Shown here piece by piece: positions 34,034 to 41,579 of a stretch of 64,000 nucleotides of DNA (within the stretch, counting starts at the first letter, position 1; each line of letters starts with the position of its first letter). The DNA lies in NCBI RefSeq assembly GCF_030499515.1, contig NZ_JASTWJ010000001.1, forward strand, positions 1,612,001-1,676,000. Reading direction: 5' to 3'. Under the pieces are notes generated by a model. It did no database searches. It was not told where the DNA came from and saw nothing but the letters and a program-made list of their open reading frames with translations. A program made the translations under genes and the position numbers. This stretch comes from Streptomyces sp. DT2A-34 (GTDB lineage: Bacteria; Actinomycetota; Actinomycetes; Streptomycetales; Streptomycetaceae).

Positions 34034-34699
34034 TCAGTCGTCGGCCGCGACCTCCGCGGCCTGCTCGGCCACCGTCGAGGCGACGGCGTCGACCGTGGCG
34101 CGCGCCTTCTGCTCAGGTACGCCGGCCGCGATGAGGGTGGCGACGGCGGTGTGGGTGCCGTCGTCCTCCAGCGCCCCGGTGTTGACCTCCTCCAGCAGGG
34201 CGACCGTCATCGCCTCCAGACCGGCGCTCAGCACGGCCGGGGGGAGGTGCGGGTGGAAGACGCCGTCCCGCTGGCCTCGCTCGAGGATGGCCGTGCTCCC
34301 GGCGCGGGCCGGTGCCAGGACCTCGGCCACGCGTTCGGCGCCCAGGTCACGGCGGGCCAGCGCCAGCAGGAGCCGGTAGCGGTCCCCCACGGGCCAGATC
34401 GAGAACACGAAGTACGCGAGCGCCCGCTCGGCCGGCTCGTCCGGCCCGAAGTGCGCGGCCCCGGCCGCCAGCATGCTCCGAAGGGATTCGGAGGCCTCCT
34501 CGGCGAGCGCCTCCAGCAGTGCCGCGCGCCCGGGGAAGTGCCCGAAGAGGGTGCGCCGTACGACACCGGAGGCCCGCGCCAGTTCCTCCAGCGTGATGTC
34601 CGGGTTGCGGCCGAGTTCCTGGCGTGCCGTGGCCAGGATGCGCGCCCGGTTGGAGCGCGCGTTGCGCCGTTGGGGAACGCGGGCCATGGGCTTGGTCAC
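34034..34699 (-). CDS. TetR-family transcriptional regulator
   Basis: A 221-residue regulator. The helix-turn-helix reads SNRARILATARQELG, ITLEELARASGVVRRTLFGHFPGRAALLEAL, so it is intact. The C-terminal ligand domain follows normally. GTG 34699 was chosen because GAGG lies seven bases upstream. The frame stays open to 34780 but without similarity, and ATG 34687 is another option. Its stop is six bases from the stop of the truncated TetR gene, so the two are convergent. A TetR-like palindrome lies about 1.1 kb away in front of the NarL-type regulator, but a link between them is only a guess. Confidence 0.85.
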   Translation of the reverse strand: MTKPMARVPQRRNARSNRARILATARQELGRNPDITLEELARASGVVRRTLFGHFPGRAALLEALAEEASESLRSMLAAGAAHFGPDEPAERALAYFVFSIWPVGDRYRLLLALARRDLGAERVAEVLAPARAGSTAILERGQRDGVFHPHLPPAVLSAGLEAMTVALLEEVNTGALEDDGTHTAVATLIAAGVPEQKARATVDAVASTVAEQAAEVAADD

Positions 34700-34838
34700 G
34701 GAGAAACCTCGGACATCGGGCGTCGGAAACGAGGGGCGGGCCTGCGCAGACTGTACCGCCACCGAGATCTCCGAGGTCACAGCCCTGGGGCTACGCGGAG
34801 GCCGGTGCTGATGCGGGGTTCAGGCGAGTCGCGCACGG

Positions 34839-35315
34839 TCACTGTGGTGGCCCCGCGGGCAGCACCAGCCGGAAGACGCTTCCGTGTCCGGTGGCCGTCT
34901 CCAGTTCCAGTCTGCCGCCGTGGCCCTGGGCGCTCGCGCTCGCGATGGCGAGGCCGAGGCCGGAGCCGCCGTGGTCGGAGGAGCGGGACGGGTCGGCCCG
35001 GTAGAAGCGTTCGAAGACCCGCTCGGCCGCTTCCGGGGAGAGGCCGAGCCCTTGGTCGGCGACCTCCGGCACGCAGATCGGCGTCCCTTCGGCAAGCGGT
35101 GGCGAGGGGCTCGTCCGGCCGGGCCGGTTCGTGCCTCCGGCGGTGGGGCCGGCCCGTCCCGTGCCCACGCGTACCCAGCCGTAGAGGACCGCGGCCGGCA
35201 GCAGGATCGCGCCGAGGGCGGCCGGGGCGGCCCAGCGGGGCAGCGTGCGGCCGGCGGCGACCGGTGGAGGCGCGCTCGTGGGGGTGGTCGACGGGTCTTG
35301 CGAGGTGTGGGTCAC
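34839..35315 (-). pseudogene. Chimeric remnant: membrane segment joined to the C-terminus of a histidine kinase
   Basis: From GTG 35315 the frame encodes a Thr/Pro-rich start, one membrane helix (WAAPAALGAILLPAAVLYGW) and then, from about 35063 to the stop at 34839, the end of a histidine-kinase ATPase domain: VADQGLGLSPEAAERVFERF (G1 box), GGSGLGLAIA (G2 box) and the final strand VFRLVLPAG. The phosphoacceptor domain, N box and sensor part are missing. This looks like two ends of genes joined by a deletion, and the product could not act as a kinase. Confidence 0.65.
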
Positions 35316-35520
35316 GGTGCCGTTCGCTTTCCTGTTCCTGAAGGAGGCGGGGGGACGGGGCGGCTCAAGAGCGCCGGAAGACGGCCAGCCGCAGCACGAC
35401 GAACCGCACCGCCGTGACCAGCAGGGACGAAGCACGACGGCCCCGGCCACGGCCTGGTCGGCATCCGCCGGCGGGCCGCCATCAGGTGCTCGCCACGGCC
35501 CACCCCGGGCCCCGGAGACT

Positions 35521-35733
35521 CTCCGGCTGCGGCCCCTCAGCGACCGCGAGCGGGAGGTCCTGGTCGCCATCGGCCAGGGCTGGACGAACGCGGAGATCGC
35601 CGAGCGGCTCGTCCTCACCGAGTCCACGGTGAACAAGCACGTCGGACGGGTCCTCGCCAAGCTCGGGGCGCGTGACCGCGTCCAGGCCGTGATCATGGCC
35701 TACGACGCCGGGCTGGTCCGGGCGAAGCCCTAG
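35521..35733 (+). pseudogene. LuxR/NarL-type response regulator remnant (DNA-binding domain only)
   Basis: The last 70 codons of an open frame encode LSDREREVLVAIGQGWTNAEIAERL and VNKHVGRVLAKLGARDRVQAV, a complete GerE-type helix-turn-helix, ending at TAG 35731-35733. No receiver domain lies upstream in any frame. The region 35316-35520 between it and the kinase remnant holds nothing recognisable. It shows about the same DNA-binding motif as the intact regulator 100 bases downstream, so it may be an older paralogue cut by deletion. Confidence 0.7.
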
Positions 35734-35773
35734 CCAGTTCCTGTACTCCGGCTTTACATGAGCGGCGGTAATC

Positions 35774-35802
35774 TTGGCGTACGAAACCGTTTCGTTTAGC
35801 GC
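35774..35802 (+). promoter_or_regulatory. Promoter with a 15-bp palindromic operator in its spacer
   Basis: TTGGCG (35774-35779) and TAGCGC (35797-35802) are separated by exactly 17 bases. The spacer holds ACGAAACCGTTTCGT (35781-35795), a perfect dyad (ACGAAAC-C-GTTTCGT) of the kind bound by TetR-family repressors. A repressor bound there would block RNA polymerase from the NarL-type gene at 35835. The sequence match is clear. The protein that binds is unknown. Confidence 0.65.
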
Positions 35803-35834
35803 GGGCCACCGGCTTCACCAGGGAGAAGACAGTC

Positions 35835-36533
35835 ATGGTCTCCGTACTCGTCGTCCACGACCAATACCTTCACCGACTCGCCCTGCGCATGCTCCTGGCG
35901 GCCGAGCCCGACCTGACGGTCGTAGGCGAGGCGACGGACGCGGAGGGGGCGGTCCGGGCGAGTACCGAGCTCCGCCCGGACATCGTCGTGATGGACAGCG
36001 ACCTGTCCCGGACGGACAGCATCGACACGATCCGACGCATCGCACAGCCCTCACGCGCCGCCGGCATCGCCGAACCCGGCCCCGCGGCAGGACGCGCTCC
36101 CCGCGTACTGGTCCTGACCCCGGCCGGCCAAGAGAGATACGCGTACGCCGCCCTGCGTGCCGGAGCCGGCGGATTCCTCCTCGACGACGCCGCGCCGGAC
36201 GAACTGACGGCGGCGGTCCGCATCGTGGCCGCCGGCGACGCCGTCATCACCCCGGGCCTGACCCGCGAACTGATCGACGCCGTCCGGCAGCAGCGCGGCC
36301 CCCGGCTCCGCCCGCACGCACACGGCCTGGACACCCTCACCGGACGCGAACGCGACGTCCTGGCCGCCGTCGCCTCCGGCTGGTCCAACGCCGAGATCGC
36401 CGAACGCCTGTCCATCGCCCCGACCACCGTCAAGACGCACGTCAGCAACATCCTCACCAAGATCGGCGCCCGGGCCCGCGTCCAGGCGGTGACCTATGCC
36501 TACGAGTCCGGCCTGGTACGGCCGGCCGCCTGA
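35835..36533 (+). CDS. NarL/FixJ-type response regulator with an atypical receiver domain
   Basis: A 232-residue protein with an N-terminal receiver (VSVLVVHDQYLHRLALRM, then VVMDSDLSRTDS with the Asp site) and a C-terminal GerE helix-turn-helix (LTGRERDVLAAVASGWSNAEIAERL, VKTHVSNILTKIGARARVQAV). The receiver is unusual: the acidic pair is His-Asp instead of Asp-Asp, and the conserved Lys is replaced by Asp (GFLLDDAAPDEL). These changes suggest it is not controlled by normal phosphorylation. No intact kinase gene is nearby. The start ATG 35835 follows GGGAGAAGACAGTC. Its promoter carries a TetR-like palindrome. Confidence 0.85.
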   Translation: MVSVLVVHDQYLHRLALRMLLAAEPDLTVVGEATDAEGAVRASTELRPDIVVMDSDLSRTDSIDTIRRIAQPSRAAGIAEPGPAAGRAPRVLVLTPAGQERYAYAALRAGAGGFLLDDAAPDELTAAVRIVAAGDAVITPGLTRELIDAVRQQRGPRLRPHAHGLDTLTGRERDVLAAVASGWSNAEIAERLSIAPTTVKTHVSNILTKIGARARVQAVTYAYESGLVRPAA

Positions 36534-36545
36534 CGCTTGCCGCGC

Positions 36546-36632
36546 CTCGGACTCGAACTCGGCCTCGGCATCGGACTCGGACTCGGACTCGGACTCGGCA
36601 TCGGACTCGGACTCGGACTCGGGAGCAACTCC
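36546..36632. repeat. Hexanucleotide microsatellite (CTCGGA/CTCGGC)
   Basis: About 14 tandem copies of a 6-base unit, mostly CTCGGA with CTCGGC and CTCGAA variants, follow the NarL-type stop codon directly. It lies between that gene and the convergent GNAT remnant. Frames through it give only simple Leu-Gly or Ser-Pro runs, so no coding role is likely. Confidence 0.9.
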
Positions 36633-36644
36633 CCGGTCTCCCGC

Positions 36645-37156
36645 CTACCGAAGTACCTTCTCCAGCAGCGTGAAGGACCTGGGCACCCCGCCCGGCTGCG
36701 GCTTGCCCTGCTTGTGCCCCACGACGCGGTAACCGGCGTCCCGGTAGTAGGCGTTGAGCTGTGCGTTGCCGGCCAAGCAGTCCAGGCGCACGCACGTCCG
36801 TCCCACCTCAGCAACTCGGCCTTCCGCGGCCTTCAGCAGCCGCACCCCCGTCCCGGGCGCGGCGGTGGAACGGTCGACCATGAGCCTGTGCACGTATCCG
36901 GCCACGGGCGGCTGCGCGCCCCATGCGGCCTCGTCCTCCCACCACAACTCCCAGGCACCGGCGACAGCCCGCCGGCCTCCGCGAGCCAGACCTCACCATG
37001 CTCCATGACCTGGCGGAAATGGCCCTCGGTCAGCTCCCCCGGCCGCCACTGCCCGGTGATCCCCCGGGCCGACATCCAGCGGGCCGCGTCGTCGCGGAGG
37101 CGGACGAGGATCGGTGGGCCGGCCTCGGTCGCCGGGCGGACACGTAGATCATTCAC
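36645..37156 (-). pseudogene. GNAT N-acetyltransferase with a frameshift
   Basis: The minus strand from ATG 37156 encodes the N-terminal half (DLRVRPATEAGPPILVRLRD ... GEVWLAEAGG). The reading then continues in a different frame with AVAGAWELWWEDEAAWGAQ and the acetyl-CoA-binding core (GVRLLKAAEGRVAEVG, then NAYYRDAGYRVVGHK) to a stop at 36645. The shift lies near 36965-36975, where GCGGGC-type runs make a one-base indel likely. Apart from this the gene is complete at about 165 residues, so it is either a recent pseudogene or a sequencing error. Confidence 0.75.
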
Positions 37157-37243
37157 CCGGGCGATCCTCGCGCATCGGTCCCATGACGGTTCGTCAGTCC
37201 TGAGGCGGCTCCCAGGTCCTGGCCACCGTTCCTGATTCCCAGC

Positions 37244-37333
37244 CCCTGGTCCCTGGTCCCTGGCTCCTGACTCCTGACTCCTGACTCCCGGCTCCCGGCT
37301 CCCGGCTCCCGGCTCCCGGCTCCCGGCTCCTGA
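37244..37333. repeat. Heptanucleotide tandem repeat upstream of the repeat-protein gene
   Basis: Tandem 7-base units: three near copies of CCCTGGT, three of CTCCTGA (37264-37284), six of CTCCCGG (37285-37326) and one more CTCCTGA. Because the unit is not a multiple of three, it is not coding. It sits about 200 bases before the start of the Pro/Ala/Lys repeat protein. Between 37334 and 37528, an AT-richer stretch holds a possible promoter (GTGACT 37409-37414, 17 bases, TATGCA). Confidence 0.88.
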
Positions 37334-37528
37334 TGGAGCGGCCTCGGTCTCGGTCCCGGCAGTTGGCCCATCACACGGGCCAACTGGTGTGCCGCGCTAC
37401 ACCATCCGGTGACTAATGACCGTCGCAGTGTTATGCATATCTACCGATTTCCTATCCATCCACTGTCCGGCTCTTGGTGCTGACCAGCCGTCACGAGGCC
37501 CTGAACCAAGTCGAGGAGAGTGGAGAAG

Positions 37529-38953
37529 ATGACGACATCGCCGAGATGGCGATCCGTTCTGGCGTCGGCCGCCATGGCTACGGCGCTCGCCGCAGCCGCG
37601 CTGACGAGCGCGGGTACCGCCTACGCCCACGACAACCACAAGACCCCGCATCCGCCGTACCCGGCGAAGCCCGCCCACCACCCGGTGCACGCGATCAAGC
37701 CCGCCCACCCGGTCTACCCGGCCCACCCGGCCAAGCCCGAGAAGCCTGCCCACCCGGTGCACCCGGTCAAGCCCGTGTACCCGGAGCACCCGGTGAAGCC
37801 GGAGCTTCCGGCCAAGCCGGTCCACCCGGTCAAGCCGGCGTACCCGGTACACCCGGTCAAGCCGGAGCTTCCGGCCAAGCCGGTCCACCCGGTCAAGCCG
37901 GCGTACCCGGTACACCCGGTCAAGCCCGAGCTTCCGGCCAAGCCGGCACTCCCCGCGAAGCCGGCACTGCCGGAGAAGCCCGCGCTTCCCGCGAAGCCAG
38001 CACTCCCGGCCAAGCCCGCGCTCCCCGCCAAGCCAGCACTCCCGGCCAAGCCCGCACTCCCCGCGAAGCCGGCACTTCCCGCGAAGCCCGCGCTCCCGAC
38101 CAAGCCCAAGCTCCCGGCCAAGCCCGCACTCCCGGCCAAGCCCGCACTCCCCGCGAAGCCGGCACTTCCCGCGAAGCCCGCGCTCCCGACCAAGCCCAAG
38201 CTTCCGGCCAAGCCCGCACTCCCGGCCAAGCCCGCACTCCCCGCGAAGCCAGCACTTCCCGCGAAGCCCGCGCTCCCGACCAAGCCCAAGCTCCCGGCCA
38301 AGCCCGCACTTCCCGCCAAGCCCGCACTCCCGGCCAAGCCGAAGCTTCCCGCGAAGCCCGCACTCCCGGCCAAGCCGAAGCTCCCGGCCAAGCCAGCCCT
38401 GCCGGCCAAGCCCGCGCTCCCGGCCAAACCCGCAATCCCCGCCAAGCCCGTCCTCCCCGCCAAGCCCGCAATCCCGGCCAAGCCCGCACTCCCCGCGAAG
38501 CCAGCACTTCCCGCGAAGCCCGCGCTCCCGACCAAGCCCAAGCTCCCGGCCAAGCCCGCACTTCCCGCCAAGCCCGCACTCCCGGCCAAGCCGAAGCTTC
38601 CCGCGAAGCCCGCACTCCCGGCTAAGCCCGCGCTTCCCGCGAAGCCAGCACTCCCGGCCAAGCCAGCACTCCCCGCGAAGCCAGCACTCCCGGCCAAGCC
38701 GAAGCTCCCGGCCAAGCCAGCCCTGCCGGCCAAGCCCGCGCTCCCGGCCAAACCCGCAATCCCCGCCAAGCCCGTCCTCCCCGCCAAGCCCGCACTCCCG
38801 GCCAAGCCCGCACTCCCGGCCAAGCCAGCCCTGCCGGCCAAGCCCGCGCTCCCGGCGAAGCCTCACTACCCCTCCCACCCCAAGAAGCCCGAGCACCCCA
38901 AGCACTCGAAGCACTCGAAGCACTCGGAGCACTCGAAGAAGCAGCACGGGTGA
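37529..38953 (+). CDS. Secreted Pro/Ala/Lys hexapeptide-repeat protein
   Basis: A 474-residue protein of unknown function. Residues 1-33 are a clear Sec signal peptide (two Arg, then ASAAMATALAAAALTSAG, cleavage after AYA). The mature part begins HDNHKTPHPP. About 100 residues follow of His/Pro/Lys repeats (HPVKP, ELPAKP), then about 310 residues of the hexapeptide ALPAKP with variants (KLPAKP, ALPTKP, AIPAKP, VLPAKP), and a His/Lys/Ser-rich tail (HPKHSKHSKHSEHSKKQHG). It should be extended, highly basic and unable to fold normally, suiting a cell-wall-associated or metal-binding role. ATG 37529 was chosen, with GAGGAG ten bases upstream; GTG 37520 is possible. No LPxTG or LAxTG sorting motif was seen. 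A terminator follows. Confidence 0.8.
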   Translation: MTTSPRWRSVLASAAMATALAAAALTSAGTAYAHDNHKTPHPPYPAKPAHHPVHAIKPAHPVYPAHPAKPEKPAHPVHPVKPVYPEHPVKPELPAKPVHPVKPAYPVHPVKPELPAKPVHPVKPAYPVHPVKPELPAKPALPAKPALPEKPALPAKPALPAKPALPAKPALPAKPALPAKPALPAKPALPTKPKLPAKPALPAKPALPAKPALPAKPALPTKPKLPAKPALPAKPALPAKPALPAKPALPTKPKLPAKPALPAKPALPAKPKLPAKPALPAKPKLPAKPALPAKPALPAKPAIPAKPVLPAKPAIPAKPALPAKPALPAKPALPTKPKLPAKPALPAKPALPAKPKLPAKPALPAKPALPAKPALPAKPALPAKPALPAKPKLPAKPALPAKPALPAKPAIPAKPVLPAKPALPAKPALPAKPALPAKPALPAKPHYPSHPKKPEHPKHSKHSKHSEHSKKQHG

Positions 38954-38993
38954 CAAGGACAAGGAGAAGCTGACCCTCAGGGGCAGTCACGAT

Positions 38994-39021
38994 GCCGGGC
39001 CCGGAAGCATCCGGGCCCGGC
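38994..39021. terminator. Bidirectional hairpin terminator
   Basis: GCCGGGCCCGG (38994-39004) pairs perfectly with 39011-39021 over a six-base loop. It lies 40 bases after the repeat-protein stop and 13 bases beyond the original end of the convergent LysR gene, so it can serve both. Confidence 0.85.
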
Positions 39022-39033
39022 ACGCCCGTGCGG

Positions 39034-39939
39034 TCAGCCGTGGAACGCCTGGTGGAAGGCGTCCCGGCAGGCCAGGATGGCGGGATGCCGGCCCCGGCCG
39101 CGGCGTACGACGGTGAAGACGCGGCGTGTGCGTTCGCCGCGCGGAAGTTGCCGCACAGGGACCGTCGGGGGCTACCCGTTCCAGACGAGGTCGGGGAGGA
39201 GCGCCGCGGCATGGTTCTGCTCGACGAGGCGGACGTGGAGCAGCAGGTCGGTGGTCTCGAACCGTACGTCGGGTTCGAAACCGGCATTGCGGCACAGGGT
39301 CATCGCCCAGTGCCGGGCGGCTGTGCCCTCGGGTTCCATGACCCAGGGGTGATCGGCGAGTGAGCGCAGCGCCGCCGTCGGGGACCGTGTGTCGAGGCCG
39401 TCGGCGGGGTGGGGAAGGGCGAGGCGCAGGGGGTCGTCGAGCAGGTCCTCCTGTTCGAGTTCGGCGGGGCGCGGGTTGGGGTTGCCGGGGTACTCCTCGG
39501 CGAGGACCAGGTCGAAGTCGCGTGCCTGCAGGGCGGGCAGGGCCCTTTCCGGTTCCATCTGCGTGACGTGGACGCGCAGGTGCGGATGCCGGTCGCGCAG
39601 CAAACCCAGCGCGGTCGGGACCAGAGACAGGGCGGCCGTCTGGAACGAGGCGATACGCAGGGTGCCGGTCAGGTCGGCCAGGGACGCGGCGATGTCCGCC
39701 TCCGCGCGCTCCAATCGCTCCAGAACCGCTTCGGTGTGGGCGACGAGGATCTCCGCCTGCTCGGTCAGCCGCACCCGTCGCCCGACCGGCTCCAGCAGCC
39801 GGACGCCGACCTCGGCCTCCAGCTGGGAAAGCTGCTGGGAGACGGAGGAGGGGGCGTACGACAGAGCGGCGGCGACCGCCGCGAGCGTGCCGCGGTGCTT
39901 GAGTTCGCGCAGCAGGCGCAGTCGGTGCAGGTCGAACAT
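39034..39939 (-). pseudogene. LysR-family regulator with an in-frame amber stop
   Basis: From ATG 39939 the protein has a normal LysR helix-turn-helix (HRGTLAAVAAALSYAPSSVSQQLSQLEAEVG) and effector domain. At 39174-39172 the frame meets TAG after LVWNG, leaving 255 residues. Reading on in the same frame gives PPTVPVRQLPRGERTRRVF and CRDAFHQAFHG before a TGA at 39036-39034, for a total of about 300, the usual LysR length. The stop is thus a point nonsense change that removes the last 45 residues. Its likely target genes, a diaminopropionate ammonia-lyase and a LysE exporter, are divergent and also broken. Confidence 0.8.
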
Positions 39940-40131
39940 CGCCGGACCCGGCCTCCTGTCCGTCCCGAAGCTGAATCGACGAATCGTGGGCAGCCTCCCG
40001 GCCCCAGCCCCGGCCCCCGGCCCCGGCTCCCGGATCCCGGCCCCGACCCCCGCATTCATCGGCTTGTCCGATGACTATGGGTCGAAAACATTCGCTGGAC
40101 CGATCACAGCAGGGCAGCAGACCCTGGCCGT

Positions 40132-40659
40132 GTGTCCGACAACGCTTCCTCCCCGCCCACCCCGCCGTGGCTCGCGGGGCCCGCAGCCCGCAGCCGGCGC
40201 TGTGCTCCCGCACCCGCCGACGCACGGGAGGAGTCGTGGCGTCCGGGGCTGCCCGCCTTCGAAGCGCTGGGTGCGTCCTGGGCGGTCCACCCCGCGGCTC
40301 GCGCGGCTGCGGCGCCCGACGCGGTGCTGGTCCAGGACGCCGCCTGGGCTCGCCGGCCCCGGCCGTCGTCACCCACTACCGCAGCCGCCCCTGCGAGCGG
40401 GCCCCGGCGCTGTCGGTGGAACCGCAGTCCGCGGCCTGCGTCCTCGAAAGCCTCACCCGCGGCGCCTCCAGCGTCGCCTGGCCCTGTGCACGGCGGACTG
40501 GACGCTGCCGTAGCCGTCACGGACGGCGACAGCGCCCACGCCACCGCCCGCCTCGCGGAGCTCGGGGTTTCCTCGGGTCCCTCCGGGGCCGCAGCGCTCG
40601 CCGGTCTGCGCGCGGTGCTGAGCGGCCCGACCGCCGACCCGCACTCCACCGCATGCTGA
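40132..40659 (+). pseudogene. Decayed diaminopropionate ammonia-lyase gene
   Basis: Only pieces of this PLP enzyme remain. They include LPAFEALGASWAVH, which in the family is LPAFKALGASWAVH with the Schiff-base Lys (here replaced by Glu). A piece in another frame reads THYRSRPCERAPALSVEPQSAACVLESLTRG, cut into short runs here as THYRSRPCER and SVEPQSAACVLESLTRG. The 3' end, LDAAVAVTDGDSAHATARLA and GVSSGPSGAAALAG, is well preserved. The gene is less than half the normal length of about 1.1 kb and needs at least two frame changes, so it has several deletions. It ends with ATGCTGA overlapping the LysE start, the mark of a former operon. Confidence 0.7.
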
Positions 40660-41345
40660 CCCATCTCGGGGCCGCGATCGGTGTGCTCGGCCTGCTGACC
40701 GTCGTGCCGGGGCCGGACATGGCGGTGGTGACCCGCCGTGCCCTCATGGCCGGGCCCAGGGACGCGCTGCGTACCGTGGGCGGGATCGCGACCGGGCTGA
40801 TCGTCTGGGGTGCGGCGACCGTGGCCGGACTCGCGGCCGTCCTGGCCGCCTCACCCAGGGCATACCTGGCCGTCTAGCTCCTGGGCGCCGGCTACCTCGT
40901 ACTTCTCGGCGCGCAGTCACTGTGGCAGAACCGCCCCACCGCACCCACGGCCCGGAGCGATACCAATACCGCCACCAATACCGCCACCAATAGCGATGCC
41001 CATACCGATGCCCATACCGATGCCGATACCGACGAGGGTCCATCCCGCGTCGAGAACCCCTGGCGGACCGGCCTCGTCAGCAACGTCCTCAATCCGAAGA
41101 TCGCCGTCTTCTACACCGGACGGCTCCCCACACTGGCCCCGCCCCACCTACCCCCCGCCTTGGCCATGACGCTCCTCGTCCTCCTCCACACCGCCCTGAC
41201 CCTCACCTGGCTGGGCAGCTACGTCCTCCTGCTGTCCAAGGCCGGTCCCTTCCTCCACAGGCCACGGGTCCACCGTGCGCTCGGGCGGATCACGGGCGTC
41301 GTACTGATCGGCTTCGGCATCGCCGTGGCGACCGCCTCCGGCTGA
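40653..41345 (+). pseudogene. LysE/RhtB-family amino-acid exporter with an in-frame amber stop
   Basis: From ATG 40653, the exporter starts with VLGLLTVVPGPDMAVVTRRA, the family's N-terminal motif. At 40875-40877 a TAG interrupts PRAYLAV-stop-LLGAGYLVLLGAQSL, where the family normally has a Lys (AAG to TAG is one change). The same frame then continues through a low-complexity Thr/Asp/Asn insert (12-base repeats at 40957-41035) and the C-terminal helices to a TGA at 41343-41345. Without the stop the protein would be 230 residues, close to the family's usual length. It is a pseudogene unless the amber codon is read through, for which there is no evidence. Confidence 0.8.
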
Positions 41346-41579
41346 TCCGTGAGCAGCCGGAGGCGGGCGAGCACCCCATCCATGGCGTGGATGAGGCGGA
41401 TACGGGATTCGGATCGCCCGGAGGATGGCGGCGGGGAACCCGACGGCTCATAGTCGTCCTACCCGCACGCCGCTGTCCGGACCAGCCGCCACGTGCGGCT
41501 CTCCACAGCATGCCGTGCGCCGTAGGCGCCCGTGACAGGCATGCCCGCTCCCGTATTCCCGCCCCTCCCTGGAGTCTCC

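Noticed and set aside
37474..38625. Collagen-like Gly-x-x frame (GQAGASGQAG, GPPGQAGVPG) overlapping the repeat protein
   Set aside because: It is another frame of the same repeated DNA. Only the frame starting at 37529 has a signal peptide and ribosome-binding site.
37930..38870. Possible CRISPR array because of many short direct repeats
   Set aside because: The 18-base units are contiguous, without unique spacers of constant length, and encode a regular hexapeptide. No cas genes are near.
39172..40877. Amber recoding (TAG read as an amino acid) in the LysR and LysE genes
   Set aside because: The enzyme gene between them is clearly decayed, other genes nearby use TAG as a normal stop, and no suppressor tRNA is visible. 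Nonsense mutation is simpler.
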